From the NCBI RefSeq assembly GCF_036541425.1, contig NZ_JAZHFT010000025.1:1-64000 (forward strand): a stretch of DNA of 64,000 nucleotides. The letters run 5' to 3'. Made by a program: the position numbers and the translations under genes. Numbering within the stretch: the first letter of the stretch is position 1; every line of letters begins with the position of its first letter. Origin of the DNA: Consotaella aegiceratis. Lineage in GTDB: Bacteria > Pseudomonadota > Alphaproteobacteria > Rhizobiales > Rhizobiaceae. A model generated the notes under the pieces. The model did no database searches. It was not told the origin of the DNA and saw only the letters and a list, made by a program, of their open reading frames with translations. Of this stretch, positions 45,437-53,844 are shown in pieces.

Positions 45437-45448
45437 GGGGCGGGCCAT
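45437..45448 (-). repeat. Right subterminal inverted repeat of the IS1111-like element
   Basis: GGGGCGGGCCAT, the perfect reverse complement of 44109-44120. A separate hairpin (45452-45472, TTTGGGCA/TGCCCAAA) follows it after 3 bp. Confidence 0.7.
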
Positions 45449-45451
45449 ACG

Positions 45452-45472
45452 TTTGGGCACCCCATGCCCAAA
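45452..45472. repeat. Hairpin at the IS1111 right junction, downstream of lpxB
   Basis: A perfect 8-bp stem TTTGGGCA/TGCCCAAA with a 5-nt loop. It may be the 3'-end structure of the lpxB mRNA on the minus strand, beside which the IS inserted, or part of the IS tip. No T run follows. Confidence 0.4.
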
Positions 45473-45493
45473 GGCACACGCCAGCGGGGCCGT

Positions 45494-46663
45494 TCATCGC
45501 CTTGGCGGCATGTCGCGTCGAATGACGCCCAGTACGATTTCAGCCGCCGCTTCGCCCGGCGGCCGATCGACATGCATCTTGCGGCGGATGTCCGCGAAAC
45601 CCTCGATCTGCGCCCGCCGTTCGGGCGTGTCGGTCAAGAGGCGCTGCAGACGGCGCGCCAGAAGCTCCGGCCGCACGAACTCGTGGAAATGTTCGGGCAC
45701 CAGCGGATGGCCGGCAATGTAGTTCGGCAGCGCGGCCGTCCAGCCGGTGATCAAATGCCGCAACTGATAGCCGACCGGATCGAGCCGATAGGCGAGCGCC
45801 ATCGGCACGCCCGCGAGCGCGAGCTCCAGCGAAACCGTTCCCGACGCCGCCAGGGCCGCGTCCGCCGTCGCGAAGGCCTGCCATTTGGCCTCGTCGCCGC
45901 TGACGATCTTCGGCTTGACCGCCCAGCCGTTCACCCGCTCTTCGATCGCGGTGCGCAACCGCGGCAGCGCGGGCAACGTCGCCTCCAGGTCCGGCATCCG
46001 CTCCTTCAGAAGCGCAAGCGTGCGGCCGAAATCGTCGCTTAGTCGGGAGATTTCTCCCCGCCGCGAGCCGGGCAGGATCACGAGCCTCGGCGGCACCGAC
46101 GGGATGCGTGCGCCCCGGTCCGCGATCCGCGCCATGATCGCCTTCAGATGCGGTTCCGCGACCAGCGGGTGGCCGACATAAATGGCGGGCGGGCCTCCCA
46201 GTTCGCGCAGCACTTCGGGCTCGAAGGGCAGGAACGAGACGACCTGATCGACATAGCCGCGCATGTCGGCCGCCCGTTGCGGACGCCAGGCCCAGACCGT
46301 CGGCGGCACATAGTTGACGATCGGCAGGTCCGGAGCGCGAGCACGCACCTTCTTCGCCACGCGATGCGAAAAGGCCGGGCTGTCGATGATGACCAAGATG
46401 TCGGGCTTCTCGCGCAGCACATCGCGCGCGGCCTGCTCGATCCGCCATAGAAGCTGGGGCAGCCGGACAACGACGGCGCCGATGCCGACGATCGAAAGCT
46501 CGGAGATGTCGAACAGGCTGGAGAGCCCTTCCGCCTGCATCGCGGCTCCCCCCAGTCCGACCACCTCGAGTTCGTCGCCGAGCGCGGTCCGCAGAGCACG
46601 AATGAGGTCAGCGCCGATCCGGTCGCCCGATTCCTCACCGACGATGAAGGCAACCTTGGTCAT
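45494..46663 (-). CDS. lpxB: Lipid-A-disaccharide synthase
   Basis: 389-aa GT19 glycosyltransferase that joins UDP-2,3-diacyl-GlcN and lipid X. Recognisable segments: N-terminal VAFIVGEESGDRIGADLIRAL, NYVPPTVWAWRPQRA, ILPGSRRGEI, and ASGTVSLELALAGVPMALAYR. The ATG at 46663 (MTKVAFIVG) begins 5 bp after the lpxI stop; the reading frame upstream only shadows lpxI. Peripheral inner-membrane enzyme, last gene of bamA-lpxD-fabZ-lpxA-lpxI-lpxB. Confidence 0.96.
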   Translation of the reverse strand: MTKVAFIVGEESGDRIGADLIRALRTALGDELEVVGLGGAAMQAEGLSSLFDISELSIVGIGAVVVRLPQLLWRIEQAARDVLREKPDILVIIDSPAFSHRVAKKVRARAPDLPIVNYVPPTVWAWRPQRAADMRGYVDQVVSFLPFEPEVLRELGGPPAIYVGHPLVAEPHLKAIMARIADRGARIPSVPPRLVILPGSRRGEISRLSDDFGRTLALLKERMPDLEATLPALPRLRTAIEERVNGWAVKPKIVSGDEAKWQAFATADAALAASGTVSLELALAGVPMALAYRLDPVGYQLRHLITGWTAALPNYIAGHPLVPEHFHEFVRPELLARRLQRLLTDTPERRAQIEGFADIRRKMHVDRPPGEAAAEIVLGVIRRDMPPRR

Positions 46664-46668
46664 CGCGT

Positions 46669-47529
46669 TCAGCCTGTCGTTTCCGGGTTGCGTCCGACCA
46701 CAAAAAGCCGGTATCTCTCGGCCTCCGCGACCACCTCGTCCGCCTGAATGATCAAGGCTCCTCCGGCCGTCAGCCCGATGCCGCCAAGCCCGGAAGCAGC
46801 GGCCTCCGCGACCGTCGACGGACCGATGCTCGGCAGGTCGAAGCGGCGATCCTGCTGCGGCTTGATGCTTTTGACGAGAACGCAGGCCTCCTTCGAGCCG
46901 ATCTTGCCACGGCGCCTGAGATCGGCGACCCGCTGCAACATCTCGCGGGTGCCCTCGATGCCTTCCAGTGCGATCACCCGTTCGGCCGACGCCACCACGG
47001 CCTGGCCGATGTCCAGAAGACCGAGCCCGGCGGCAGCCTCGAAGGCACGCGCCAGCGCCTTCTCCTCCGCAGGCGACGGGCCTCTGGCGGTCAGCAGGCC
47101 GTCCGGCATCAGCAGTTCGGGAACGATCTCGTGGACGCCCACTACCTCGAAGCCGCGGCGTCCGAAGGCCCGGGCACACGCCCGGAGCAGGGTGTCGTCC
47201 CCTCCCCGCATTAGGCGCAGGATCTCGGGCAACAGTGCCAGCGTGCGTAGGCTCGGGACCATCGATCGAAAGTCGGGGCGCACGGAGATGGTCCCGCAAA
47301 GAACCAGGCGACGCACCTTATGACTGCGAAGATAGGCCATCGCGTCGCCGACGCGATTCCACGAGATGTCGGCGTGGGTGAAGGCGGACCAATCGTGCTG
47401 CCGGCCATCGCCGACGGCAACGATGAGTGGCGACCAGCCGGCCTCTGCGGCATGCTGGGCGACGATGACCGGCAGAGCACCTCCGCCAGCGATGACGCCA
47501 AGGGGCTCCCTGTCGAAGTCCGGCGCCAT
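46669..47529 (-). CDS. lpxI: UDP-2,3-diacylglucosamine pyrophosphatase LpxI
   Basis: 286-aa alphaproteobacterial replacement of LpxH in lipid A synthesis, cleaving UDP-2,3-diacylglucosamine to lipid X. The family N-terminus LGVIAGGGALPVIVAQHA, the LCGTISVRPDF segment, and the C-terminal catalytic-domain motifs KPQQDRRFDLPSIGPSTV and GIGLTAGGALI are clear. The ATG at 47529 lies 10 bp after lpxA; LpxI between lpxA and lpxB is diagnostic for this class. Confidence 0.95.
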   Translation of the reverse strand: MAPDFDREPLGVIAGGGALPVIVAQHAAEAGWSPLIVAVGDGRQHDWSAFTHADISWNRVGDAMAYLRSHKVRRLVLCGTISVRPDFRSMVPSLRTLALLPEILRLMRGGDDTLLRACARAFGRRGFEVVGVHEIVPELLMPDGLLTARGPSPAEEKALARAFEAAAGLGLLDIGQAVVASAERVIALEGIEGTREMLQRVADLRRRGKIGSKEACVLVKSIKPQQDRRFDLPSIGPSTVAEAAASGLGGIGLTAGGALIIQADEVVAEAERYRLFVVGRNPETTG

Positions 47530-47539
47530 CTCCGCCTCG

Positions 47540-48343
47540 TCAGGCTGGCCGGGATGCCTTGGGGAAGCAGAGCGCCCGATCTCCACCGGCCCGGATGAAG
47601 TTGAGAAGGTCCTGCACCAAGGGATCGTCGGGATATTCGGCCTGCACCTCGTCCATGTTTTCGCGGAAGGTGAGGTCCTCGGAAAACAGCATCCGGTAGG
47701 CTTTGCGCACGTTGCGAATGGCATCGCGACCGATGCCAGCGCGCTTCATGCCGATGACGTTGAGGCCGGTGAGATGGGCCCGGTTGCCGATCACCATCCC
47801 GAACGGGATCACATCGCCCTCGACCGCGGCCAGGCCACCGATATAGGCGTGGTGGCCGATCCGCGTGAACTGGTGGACGCCGGCGCCGCCCGCGATGATG
47901 GCATAGTCGCCGACCACACAATGGCCGGCCAACATGACGTTGTTGATCAGGGTCACGTTGGCGCCCAGGATGCAGTCGTGCGCCACATGCGCGCCGGCAA
48001 AGAAGGTGCAGTTGTCGCCCACCGTGGTCTCGGATCGGCCCTGAACGGTGCCCGCATTCATGGTCACCCCTTCGCGGACCAGGCAATTCTTGCCGATCAC
48101 CAGACGGGTGTCTTCGCCACGATATTTGAGATGTTGCGGGGCGTGGCCCAACGACGCAAAGGGCCAGATATTGGCGCCTTCGCCGACCGTCGTGTTGCCG
48201 AAAACCACGACGTGCGAACGCAGCCGCGATCCGGCGCCTAGTCGAACCTGCGGTCCGAGATAACAAAAGGGACCGATCTCGACGTCGTCGCCGATCTCCG
48301 CCCCGTCCTCGACGACTGCCGAAGGATGGATTCGAGTTGCCAT
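47540..48343 (-). CDS. lpxA: Acyl-ACP--UDP-N-acetylglucosamine O-acyltransferase
   Basis: 267-aa trimeric left-handed beta-helix enzyme, first step of lipid A synthesis. Hexapeptide repeats run from residue 4 to about 190 (IHPSAVVEDGAEIGDDVEIGPF begins with IHPSAVVEDGAEIG), with the catalytic-His segment FAGAHVAHDCILG and the C-terminal helical domain (GMKRAGIGRDAIRNVRKAYR). 12 bp separate it from the fabZ stop. Confidence 0.97.
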   Translation of the reverse strand: MATRIHPSAVVEDGAEIGDDVEIGPFCYLGPQVRLGAGSRLRSHVVVFGNTTVGEGANIWPFASLGHAPQHLKYRGEDTRLVIGKNCLVREGVTMNAGTVQGRSETTVGDNCTFFAGAHVAHDCILGANVTLINNVMLAGHCVVGDYAIIAGGAGVHQFTRIGHHAYIGGLAAVEGDVIPFGMVIGNRAHLTGLNVIGMKRAGIGRDAIRNVRKAYRMLFSEDLTFRENMDEVQAEYPDDPLVQDLLNFIRAGGDRALCFPKASRPA

Positions 48344-48355
48344 GCTATGGTGGCC

Positions 48356-48823
48356 TTATTCGCCTTCCCGTGGAACGAGCATCGCGCTGACGACCGCCTC
48401 GGCGACCTTGGTCTCGTCGACGCGAGCCTCACACGCAAACTTCCAGATGTTGGCGCGCTTCTTGATCTGCTGGACGTGATATTCCAGCCGATCGCCCGGC
48501 ACGACCGGGCGACGGAACTTCGCGCCGTCGATGGTCATGAAATAGACGAGCGAGGGCGTGCCGGACCCCGTGGCCAGCGTGCAGATGGCACCCGCCGTCT
48601 GCGCCATGCCTTCGATGATCAGAACGCCGGGCATCACCGGCGCGTTCGGAAAATGGCCGAGAAAATGCGGCTCGTTCGCCGTCACGTTCTTGATGCCCAC
48701 CGCCGATCGGTCGCCATCGATCCGGATAATCCGGTCGACCATCAGGAACGGATAGCGATGCGGCAGAAGCTCCAGGATCTTCAGAATATCGACGGCTTCG
48801 AGCATCGTCGTCGTTTCAGTCAT
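48356..48823 (-). CDS. fabZ: 3-hydroxyacyl-ACP dehydratase FabZ
   Basis: 155-aa hot-dog-fold dehydratase of fatty acid elongation. The motif LPHRYPFLMVDRI with catalytic His, HFPNAPVMPGVLIIEGMAQTAG with catalytic Glu, and the C-terminal VVPGDRLEYHV are present. The ATG at 48823 follows GGGGAGAGA and overlaps the end of lpxD by 8 bp, so the two are coupled; an earlier in-frame start inside lpxD would add nine non-family residues. Confidence 0.96.
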   Translation of the reverse strand: MTETTTMLEAVDILKILELLPHRYPFLMVDRIIRIDGDRSAVGIKNVTANEPHFLGHFPNAPVMPGVLIIEGMAQTAGAICTLATGSGTPSLVYFMTIDGAKFRRPVVPGDRLEYHVQQIKKRANIWKFACEARVDETKVAEAVVSAMLVPREGE

Positions 48824-49874
48824 TCTCTCTCCCCGAACCTCGTCGAGCACTCGCCATCTCCCGAACCATCGTTATCTCGCGAAACCACTCGCGCACCGGC
48901 TTGGCGGGGCAGCCTCCCCAGCGTGCGCCTGCCGGAACGTCGCTGGCCACGCTGCTGACTGCGGCAATCTGGGCGCCATCACCGATCGTGACGTGACCGT
49001 TGACGCCGCTCTGGCCGCCGATGGCCACATGATCGCCGAGGGTGGCGCTGCCGGCGATGGCGACCTGGGCGACGATGATGCAGTTTCGTCCGATATGGAC
49101 GTTATGAGCCACCTGCACCTGATTGTCGATTTTGGTGTTTTCGCCGATGACCGTATCGCGGACCGAGCCCCGATCGACGGTGCTGTTGGCGCCGATCTCG
49201 ACATCGTCCTGGATGATCACTCGGCCGATCTGCACGATCTTCACGATGCCCTCGCGGCCGATCGCATAGCCGAAGCCGTCCTGACCGACCTTGACGCCGG
49301 GATGCAGGATGACACGATTGCCGATCAGCGCATGGGTCACGGCGAGCTGGGGACCGATCCGGCAATCCCGCCCGATCTGACACCCAGGGCCGACGACGGC
49401 GCCGCACCCGATCACCGTGCCGCGGCCGATCTTCGCGCCTGGACCGACGAAAGCACCCGGCTCGACGATGACGTCGTCTTCCAGCACGGCAGAGAGGTCG
49501 ACGGCGGCCGTCGGCGCCACGCCGCCCGACCGCGTCAGCGGCTGCGGCACCAGCGCTGACGGATAGAGCGCCTGTCCCGCCAGGGCAAAGGCCCTCTGCG
49601 GGTCTTTGGCAAAGATTCCGGGAACATGCGACGGCAGCTTGCTCGCGTGCCGTTGCGCCAGGATGACGGCGCCAGCGCGAGACTGCGCCAAGCCCCATTC
49701 ATAGTGCGGATTGTCGAAGAAACCGAGGTCACTCTCACCGGCGTCGGCGAGTGAAGCCACCCCAGACAATTTGCGATCCGCAGGCGCTCCCGCGCTCAAC
49801 GAGCCGCCGCATAAAGCAGCAATCTCGGCGAGGGTCAGCCCCTCGCCTCTCGCAAAGAAGTCCGTATGGGTCAT
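48816..49874 (-). CDS. lpxD: UDP-3-O-(3-hydroxymyristoyl)glucosamine N-acyltransferase
   Basis: 352-aa acyltransferase of lipid A synthesis. An N-terminal uridine-binding domain (about 1-105; FFDNPHYEWGLAQSRAGAVIL) is followed by hexapeptide repeats of the left-handed beta-helix (PGAFVGPGAKIGRGTVIGCGAVVGPG segment) with the catalytic-His motif QVQVAHNVHIGRNC shortened as VQVAHNVHIG, and a C-terminal helix. The ATG at 49874 is preferred to a TTG two codons upstream. 44 bp after bamA. Confidence 0.96.
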   Translation of the reverse strand: MTHTDFFARGEGLTLAEIAALCGGSLSAGAPADRKLSGVASLADAGESDLGFFDNPHYEWGLAQSRAGAVILAQRHASKLPSHVPGIFAKDPQRAFALAGQALYPSALVPQPLTRSGGVAPTAAVDLSAVLEDDVIVEPGAFVGPGAKIGRGTVIGCGAVVGPGCQIGRDCRIGPQLAVTHALIGNRVILHPGVKVGQDGFGYAIGREGIVKIVQIGRVIIQDDVEIGANSTVDRGSVRDTVIGENTKIDNQVQVAHNVHIGRNCIIVAQVAIAGSATLGDHVAIGGQSGVNGHVTIGDGAQIAAVSSVASDVPAGARWGGCPAKPVREWFREITMVREMASARRGSGREND

Positions 49875-49918
49875 CGGCAAACCAACGGAGACGTTTCCGC
49901 CTCCGTTGCCGGTCCTTG

Positions 49919-52399
49919 TCAGAAGCGCGTCGAGAAACCGAACGAGAATTCCTCGGTCTCGTCGTAATCTTCCTTGGTGATCGGATGCGCATAGTTCACG
50001 CGCAGCGGTCCAAAGGGAGACGCCCAGATCAGGCCGACGCCCGCCGACGAGCGGAGCGAGAAATCCGTGCCGAACACGCCGTCTTCGTCCTCGAATTCAG
50101 ACCCCCACAGCGATCCCGCATCGGCGAACACCGCGCCCCGGAAGCCGAAGTCACGCGAGACCAGAGGCAACGGGAAGGTCGCTTCGACCGAGGCATTGAC
50201 GTAGTTGGTGCCGCCGATCGGCTCGGAGTCGTCGTCGAATGAGGCCTGCCGCGGCCCCATACCCTTCGAGTCGAAGCCGCGGACGATGTCCTGGCCCTTG
50301 AAGAAGTTGTCGAACACGCGCAGGTCGCCGCCCAACGCCGTCACGTTGCCAGCGCCGCCGCTCACCTGGCCAATGATGTCGTTCGCTTCCGACAGAAGCG
50401 TGAAGTAGGACGCCTTGCCGGTGGTCTTCATGAACTGGGCATCGCCGCCGAGACCGGCAAATTCCTGTCCGGCCTGAGCGTAGAAGCCTTCACGCGGCAT
50501 CTGCGTGCTGTCGAGCGTGTTGTAGGTCAAGGCATAGGAGACCGACGAGGTCCGATACGGGCTGTCGCAGATCGCCTCGTTGATGATCGCGGAATCGGTA
50601 TAGGGCGGAGCCGAATAGGTGCCGGCACCCTCGTTGTTCGGCCCGTTGGGATTGGCGCAGGTGCTCTTCCAATAATCCCCGTCCGCGTCGACCAGGCGAT
50701 CATCGTTCTGATCGTACTTGGTGCCGTTGTCGTCGCCGAATACCTCTTCCTTGTAGTTGTAGGCGATCTGCGCGGTCAGGCTTTCCGTGATGGGCGCAGC
50801 AAGACGGACATCACCGCCCGTCCGCTCGATGTCATAGGAACCCGAGGTGTTCTCGGTTCGATAGATGTCGAAGCCCGCTGCCAGGCGCCGCCCAAGGAAA
50901 TAGGGCTCGGTGAACGACAGATTGTAGGTCCGAGAATCGAGGCCAAAACCGGCGGATACCTTGATGAACTGGCCGCGACCGAGGAAGTTGCGCTCGGTGA
51001 CGCCCACTTCGGCAACCGGGCCCGAGCCTTCGCTGCCGGTCGTGTAGCCACCACCGACAGACAATTCACCGGTCGGCTTCTCGTCCACGTCAACGATGAC
51101 GACCACCCGATCCGGCTCTGAACCCGGCGCCGTCGAAATCGACACCTTGGTGAAGAAGCCGAGTTCCTCCAGCCGCTGCTTGGCGCGCTGCACCAGAACC
51201 TGGTTGAAGGCGTCGCCTTCCGAGACGTCGAATTCGCGCCGGATGACATAATCGCGGGTCTTCGTGTTCCCGCGCACCTCGATGCGTTCGATATAGGCCC
51301 GCGGGCCCTGATCGATCACGTAGTTGACCGCAATGGTGTGGCTGGTGAAGTCGCGGTCGCCACGCGGCGTCACCTGCGCGAAGGCATATCCCTTCTCGGC
51401 CACGCGGTTGGTCAGGTTGACCAGCGTGTCCTCGACGTCCTTGGCGCTATAGACCTCGCCGGCCTGCGTCTTCAGTTCCGAGGTCAGGGATGCGGAGTCG
51501 ACCCCCGGAATGGCGCTGTCGATGGTGACGTCGCCGAACGTGTAGCGCTCGCCCTCGTCCACCGTGACGGTGACGAAATACTTGTTCTGATTCTCGTCCA
51601 AGTCAGCGACGGAAGAGATGATGCGGAAATCGGCGTAGCCGTGATTGTAATAGAACCGACGCAGCGCTTCCTCGTCGGCGCGCAACCGGTCCTCGTCGTA
51701 GATGTCGTTGCGCGAGATGAAGCTCAGCAGGCCGGACTCGCGCAGCGAAATCACTTCCTTGAGCCGCCGGTCGCTGAAAGCCTTGTTGCCGACGAAGCTG
51801 ATCGAATCGATCTTTGTGCGGTCGCCTTCCTGGATGTCGAAGACGACATTGACGCGATTCCCTTCCACCGACACGGTCCGATAACTGACCACTGCGTCGC
51901 TGCGTCCGATCTTCGAATAGGCCTCGCGGATGGCGTCCACGTCGGCCTGGACCGTCGCCTGGGAAAAGGCGCCGCGCGGGTTGGTCTGCACCACCGCTTC
52001 GAGCTGATCGTCCTTGAGCTTGGAGTTGCCCTGGAACAACACCTGATTGACGATCTCGTTTTCCTCGACATCGACGACTAAAGTTCCGCCGTTCTGCGCG
52101 ATGCGGACATCGGCAAACAGCCCGGTGGAAAACAGCCGGGTGACTGCCGCATCGATTTCCGCGTCGCCGACGTTCTGGCCGGGCTTGATCGAGATGAAGC
52201 TGCGGATCGTGCTGTCTTCGACGCGCTGATTGCCCCGGACGTCTATACGGTTGACCAGCGCCGCCTGCGCCACTCCGCTGCCGACGAGCAGGCTACCCGC
52301 CAGGGCACCTCCAAAGACCGTCGAAGAAAGCGCAACCGCTGACAGTGTGTTTAGAAGCTTCGATCCAGCCGTCATGGGTCCCACCATTCTATCGTCCAT
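49919..52399 (-). CDS. bamA: Outer membrane protein assembly factor BamA
   Basis: 826-aa core of the beta-barrel assembly machine. Signal peptide (LLNTLSAVALSSTVFGGALA... to GVAQA), five POTRA domains (first begins VNRIDVRGNQRVEDSTI; the fifth around 365-445), and a C-terminal 16-strand barrel ending FSFGFSTRF with the expected terminal Phe. The ATG at 52399 was chosen; an ATG eight codons later (MTAGSKLL, 52375) is equally plausible and the more upstream frame lacks signal-peptide character. Located between rseP and lpxD, the standard position. Confidence 0.95.
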   Translation of the reverse strand: MDDRMVGPMTAGSKLLNTLSAVALSSTVFGGALAGSLLVGSGVAQAALVNRIDVRGNQRVEDSTIRSFISIKPGQNVGDAEIDAAVTRLFSTGLFADVRIAQNGGTLVVDVEENEIVNQVLFQGNSKLKDDQLEAVVQTNPRGAFSQATVQADVDAIREAYSKIGRSDAVVSYRTVSVEGNRVNVVFDIQEGDRTKIDSISFVGNKAFSDRRLKEVISLRESGLLSFISRNDIYDEDRLRADEEALRRFYYNHGYADFRIISSVADLDENQNKYFVTVTVDEGERYTFGDVTIDSAIPGVDSASLTSELKTQAGEVYSAKDVEDTLVNLTNRVAEKGYAFAQVTPRGDRDFTSHTIAVNYVIDQGPRAYIERIEVRGNTKTRDYVIRREFDVSEGDAFNQVLVQRAKQRLEELGFFTKVSISTAPGSEPDRVVVIVDVDEKPTGELSVGGGYTTGSEGSGPVAEVGVTERNFLGRGQFIKVSAGFGLDSRTYNLSFTEPYFLGRRLAAGFDIYRTENTSGSYDIERTGGDVRLAAPITESLTAQIAYNYKEEVFGDDNGTKYDQNDDRLVDADGDYWKSTCANPNGPNNEGAGTYSAPPYTDSAIINEAICDSPYRTSSVSYALTYNTLDSTQMPREGFYAQAGQEFAGLGGDAQFMKTTGKASYFTLLSEANDIIGQVSGGAGNVTALGGDLRVFDNFFKGQDIVRGFDSKGMGPRQASFDDDSEPIGGTNYVNASVEATFPLPLVSRDFGFRGAVFADAGSLWGSEFEDEDGVFGTDFSLRSSAGVGLIWASPFGPLRVNYAHPITKEDYDETEEFSFGFSTRF

Positions 52400-52571
52400 T
52401 GTCCGCGCCTTTCTATCGAGGCGCCCGGACACTTTCAGCCCTTTTATCGGGTTTGGCAGCCCGTTCAAGCAAAGTGAAGCGCGCCGGTTTAGGAATCGGT
52501 AAACCGTTGCACCACAGTCACTGACACGAGCGAAGTTGGTTAACCAACCCTCAACGTGCATCCCCTCGCTC

Positions 52572-53711
52572 TCAGGTGAGCCCCGAGAGATCATTCCAGA
52601 ACGCAAATACCATGAGGAGCATGACCAAAGCGAGACCTATCCGGAAGCCGATTTCCTGGACTCGTTCGCTGAGCGGCCGCCCCCTGACGGCCTCGGCTCC
52701 GAAAAACAGCAGGTGGCCGCCGTCCAGCATCGGGACGGGAAGCAGGTTCAAAAGGCCGATCGAAACCGACAGCAGCGCCGCAAGATGGAGCAGCGGAGCG
52801 AAGCCCAACGTGGCAACCTGGCTCGATACCTGCGCAATCCGGATCGGCCCGCCGATCTGGTCGGTGCCGTTGGTGCCGTTGAAGATGCCGCCGATGAAGC
52901 GGACGGTCTGCGACGTCACAAACCAGGTCTGGGAGACGCCATAGTGCATGGCTTGGCCGAGGCTCTGCTTCTCGACCCGGAACCCGGCGCTCTGCGCGTC
53001 GGCCACGATACCGATGACGGGCATCGTCAGTTCGTTGCCGAATTCGTCGGTTTGCGTTTCCTCGCGCGGTGTCACCGTCAACGTCACCTGATCGTCGCCG
53101 CGCTTGACGACGACCGTAATCGGCACGTCGGCACGGCTCGACACATATCGCTGAAGATCGCTGAAATAGTCGATGTCCTCGCCATCGGCCGTCAAAATCC
53201 GGTCGCCTGGCTGGAAGCCCGCCTGCTGGGCCGGCGAATCCGGTCGGACGGATGCGACCACAGGATCGCCCACCACGCGACCGCTGAAATAGGCGACGCC
53301 GGCAAAGATCGCGATCGCCAGGATGAAGTTGGCGATGGGGCCAGCTGCCACCGTGGCAGCGCGCCGTCCGACACTCTTTGCGGGGAAGGCCTGTGCGCGT
53401 TCCTCTTCCGCCATCTGCGACACGGCGTCCTGGTCGGGCACGCTGGCGGCGTTCTCGTCGCCCAAGAACTTCACGTAGCCGCCCAGCGGGATGGCGCTCA
53501 GCTTCCAGCGCGTGCCGCTTCGGTCGTTGAACCCGACGAGCTCCGGCCCGAAGCCGATCGAGAAGGCCAGGACCTTGATGCCGCAGAGACGACCGACGAC
53601 GAAGTGGCCCAGCTCATGAAAGAACACGATGATCGTGAGCACGAAGAGAAACGGGACGACCTTGATCAAGGCCACATCCCAAATCGCTCCGAGGCTTGAC
53701 GACAGATCCAT
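52572..53711 (-). CDS. rseP: RIP metalloprotease RseP
   Basis: 379-aa site-2 intramembrane protease of the M50 family that processes anti-sigma factors and signal-peptide remnants. First TM helix bears the zinc motif HELGH (about 32-36), a PDZ domain follows around 120-210 (QQAGFQPGDRILTADGEDI), and a later TM segment has the third zinc ligand in LDGGHLLFF. The ATG at 53711 (MDLSSSLG) is preferred to a GTG two codons upstream. Usually preceded by dxr; here by cdsA after 133 bp. Confidence 0.95.
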   Translation of the reverse strand: MDLSSSLGAIWDVALIKVVPFLFVLTIIVFFHELGHFVVGRLCGIKVLAFSIGFGPELVGFNDRSGTRWKLSAIPLGGYVKFLGDENAASVPDQDAVSQMAEEERAQAFPAKSVGRRAATVAAGPIANFILAIAIFAGVAYFSGRVVGDPVVASVRPDSPAQQAGFQPGDRILTADGEDIDYFSDLQRYVSSRADVPITVVVKRGDDQVTLTVTPREETQTDEFGNELTMPVIGIVADAQSAGFRVEKQSLGQAMHYGVSQTWFVTSQTVRFIGGIFNGTNGTDQIGGPIRIAQVSSQVATLGFAPLLHLAALLSVSIGLLNLLPVPMLDGGHLLFFGAEAVRGRPLSERVQEIGFRIGLALVMLLMVFAFWNDLSGLT

Positions 53712-53844
53712 CGGCACGTCCCTTTCTCGACCTTCCTTCGTCCCGGGATCCCGCTTCAGAAGGCGGTGTCACGGTGTGGCGCATTCTTCGCTATCAGACC
53801 GCAGCCGGGCCTTTTTGAGGCCGGTGTCCAGTCCGGCGCGACGG

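Larger units (their letters stand above)
44105..45452 (+). mobile_element. IS110-family element, IS1111-like group
   Basis: About 1.35 kb. A 12-bp perfect subterminal inverted repeat, ATGGCCCGCCCC at 44109-44120 and GGGGCGGGCCAT at 45437-45448, brackets one intact DEDD transposase gene and a roughly 240-nt non-coding, structured right end. Subterminal repeats and a long 3' non-coding end fit the IS1111 subgroup. The exact tips, a few bases outside the repeats, cannot be fixed; no target duplication is expected for this family. The element lies between the serine hydrolase gene and lpxB and disrupts neither. Confidence 0.75.
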
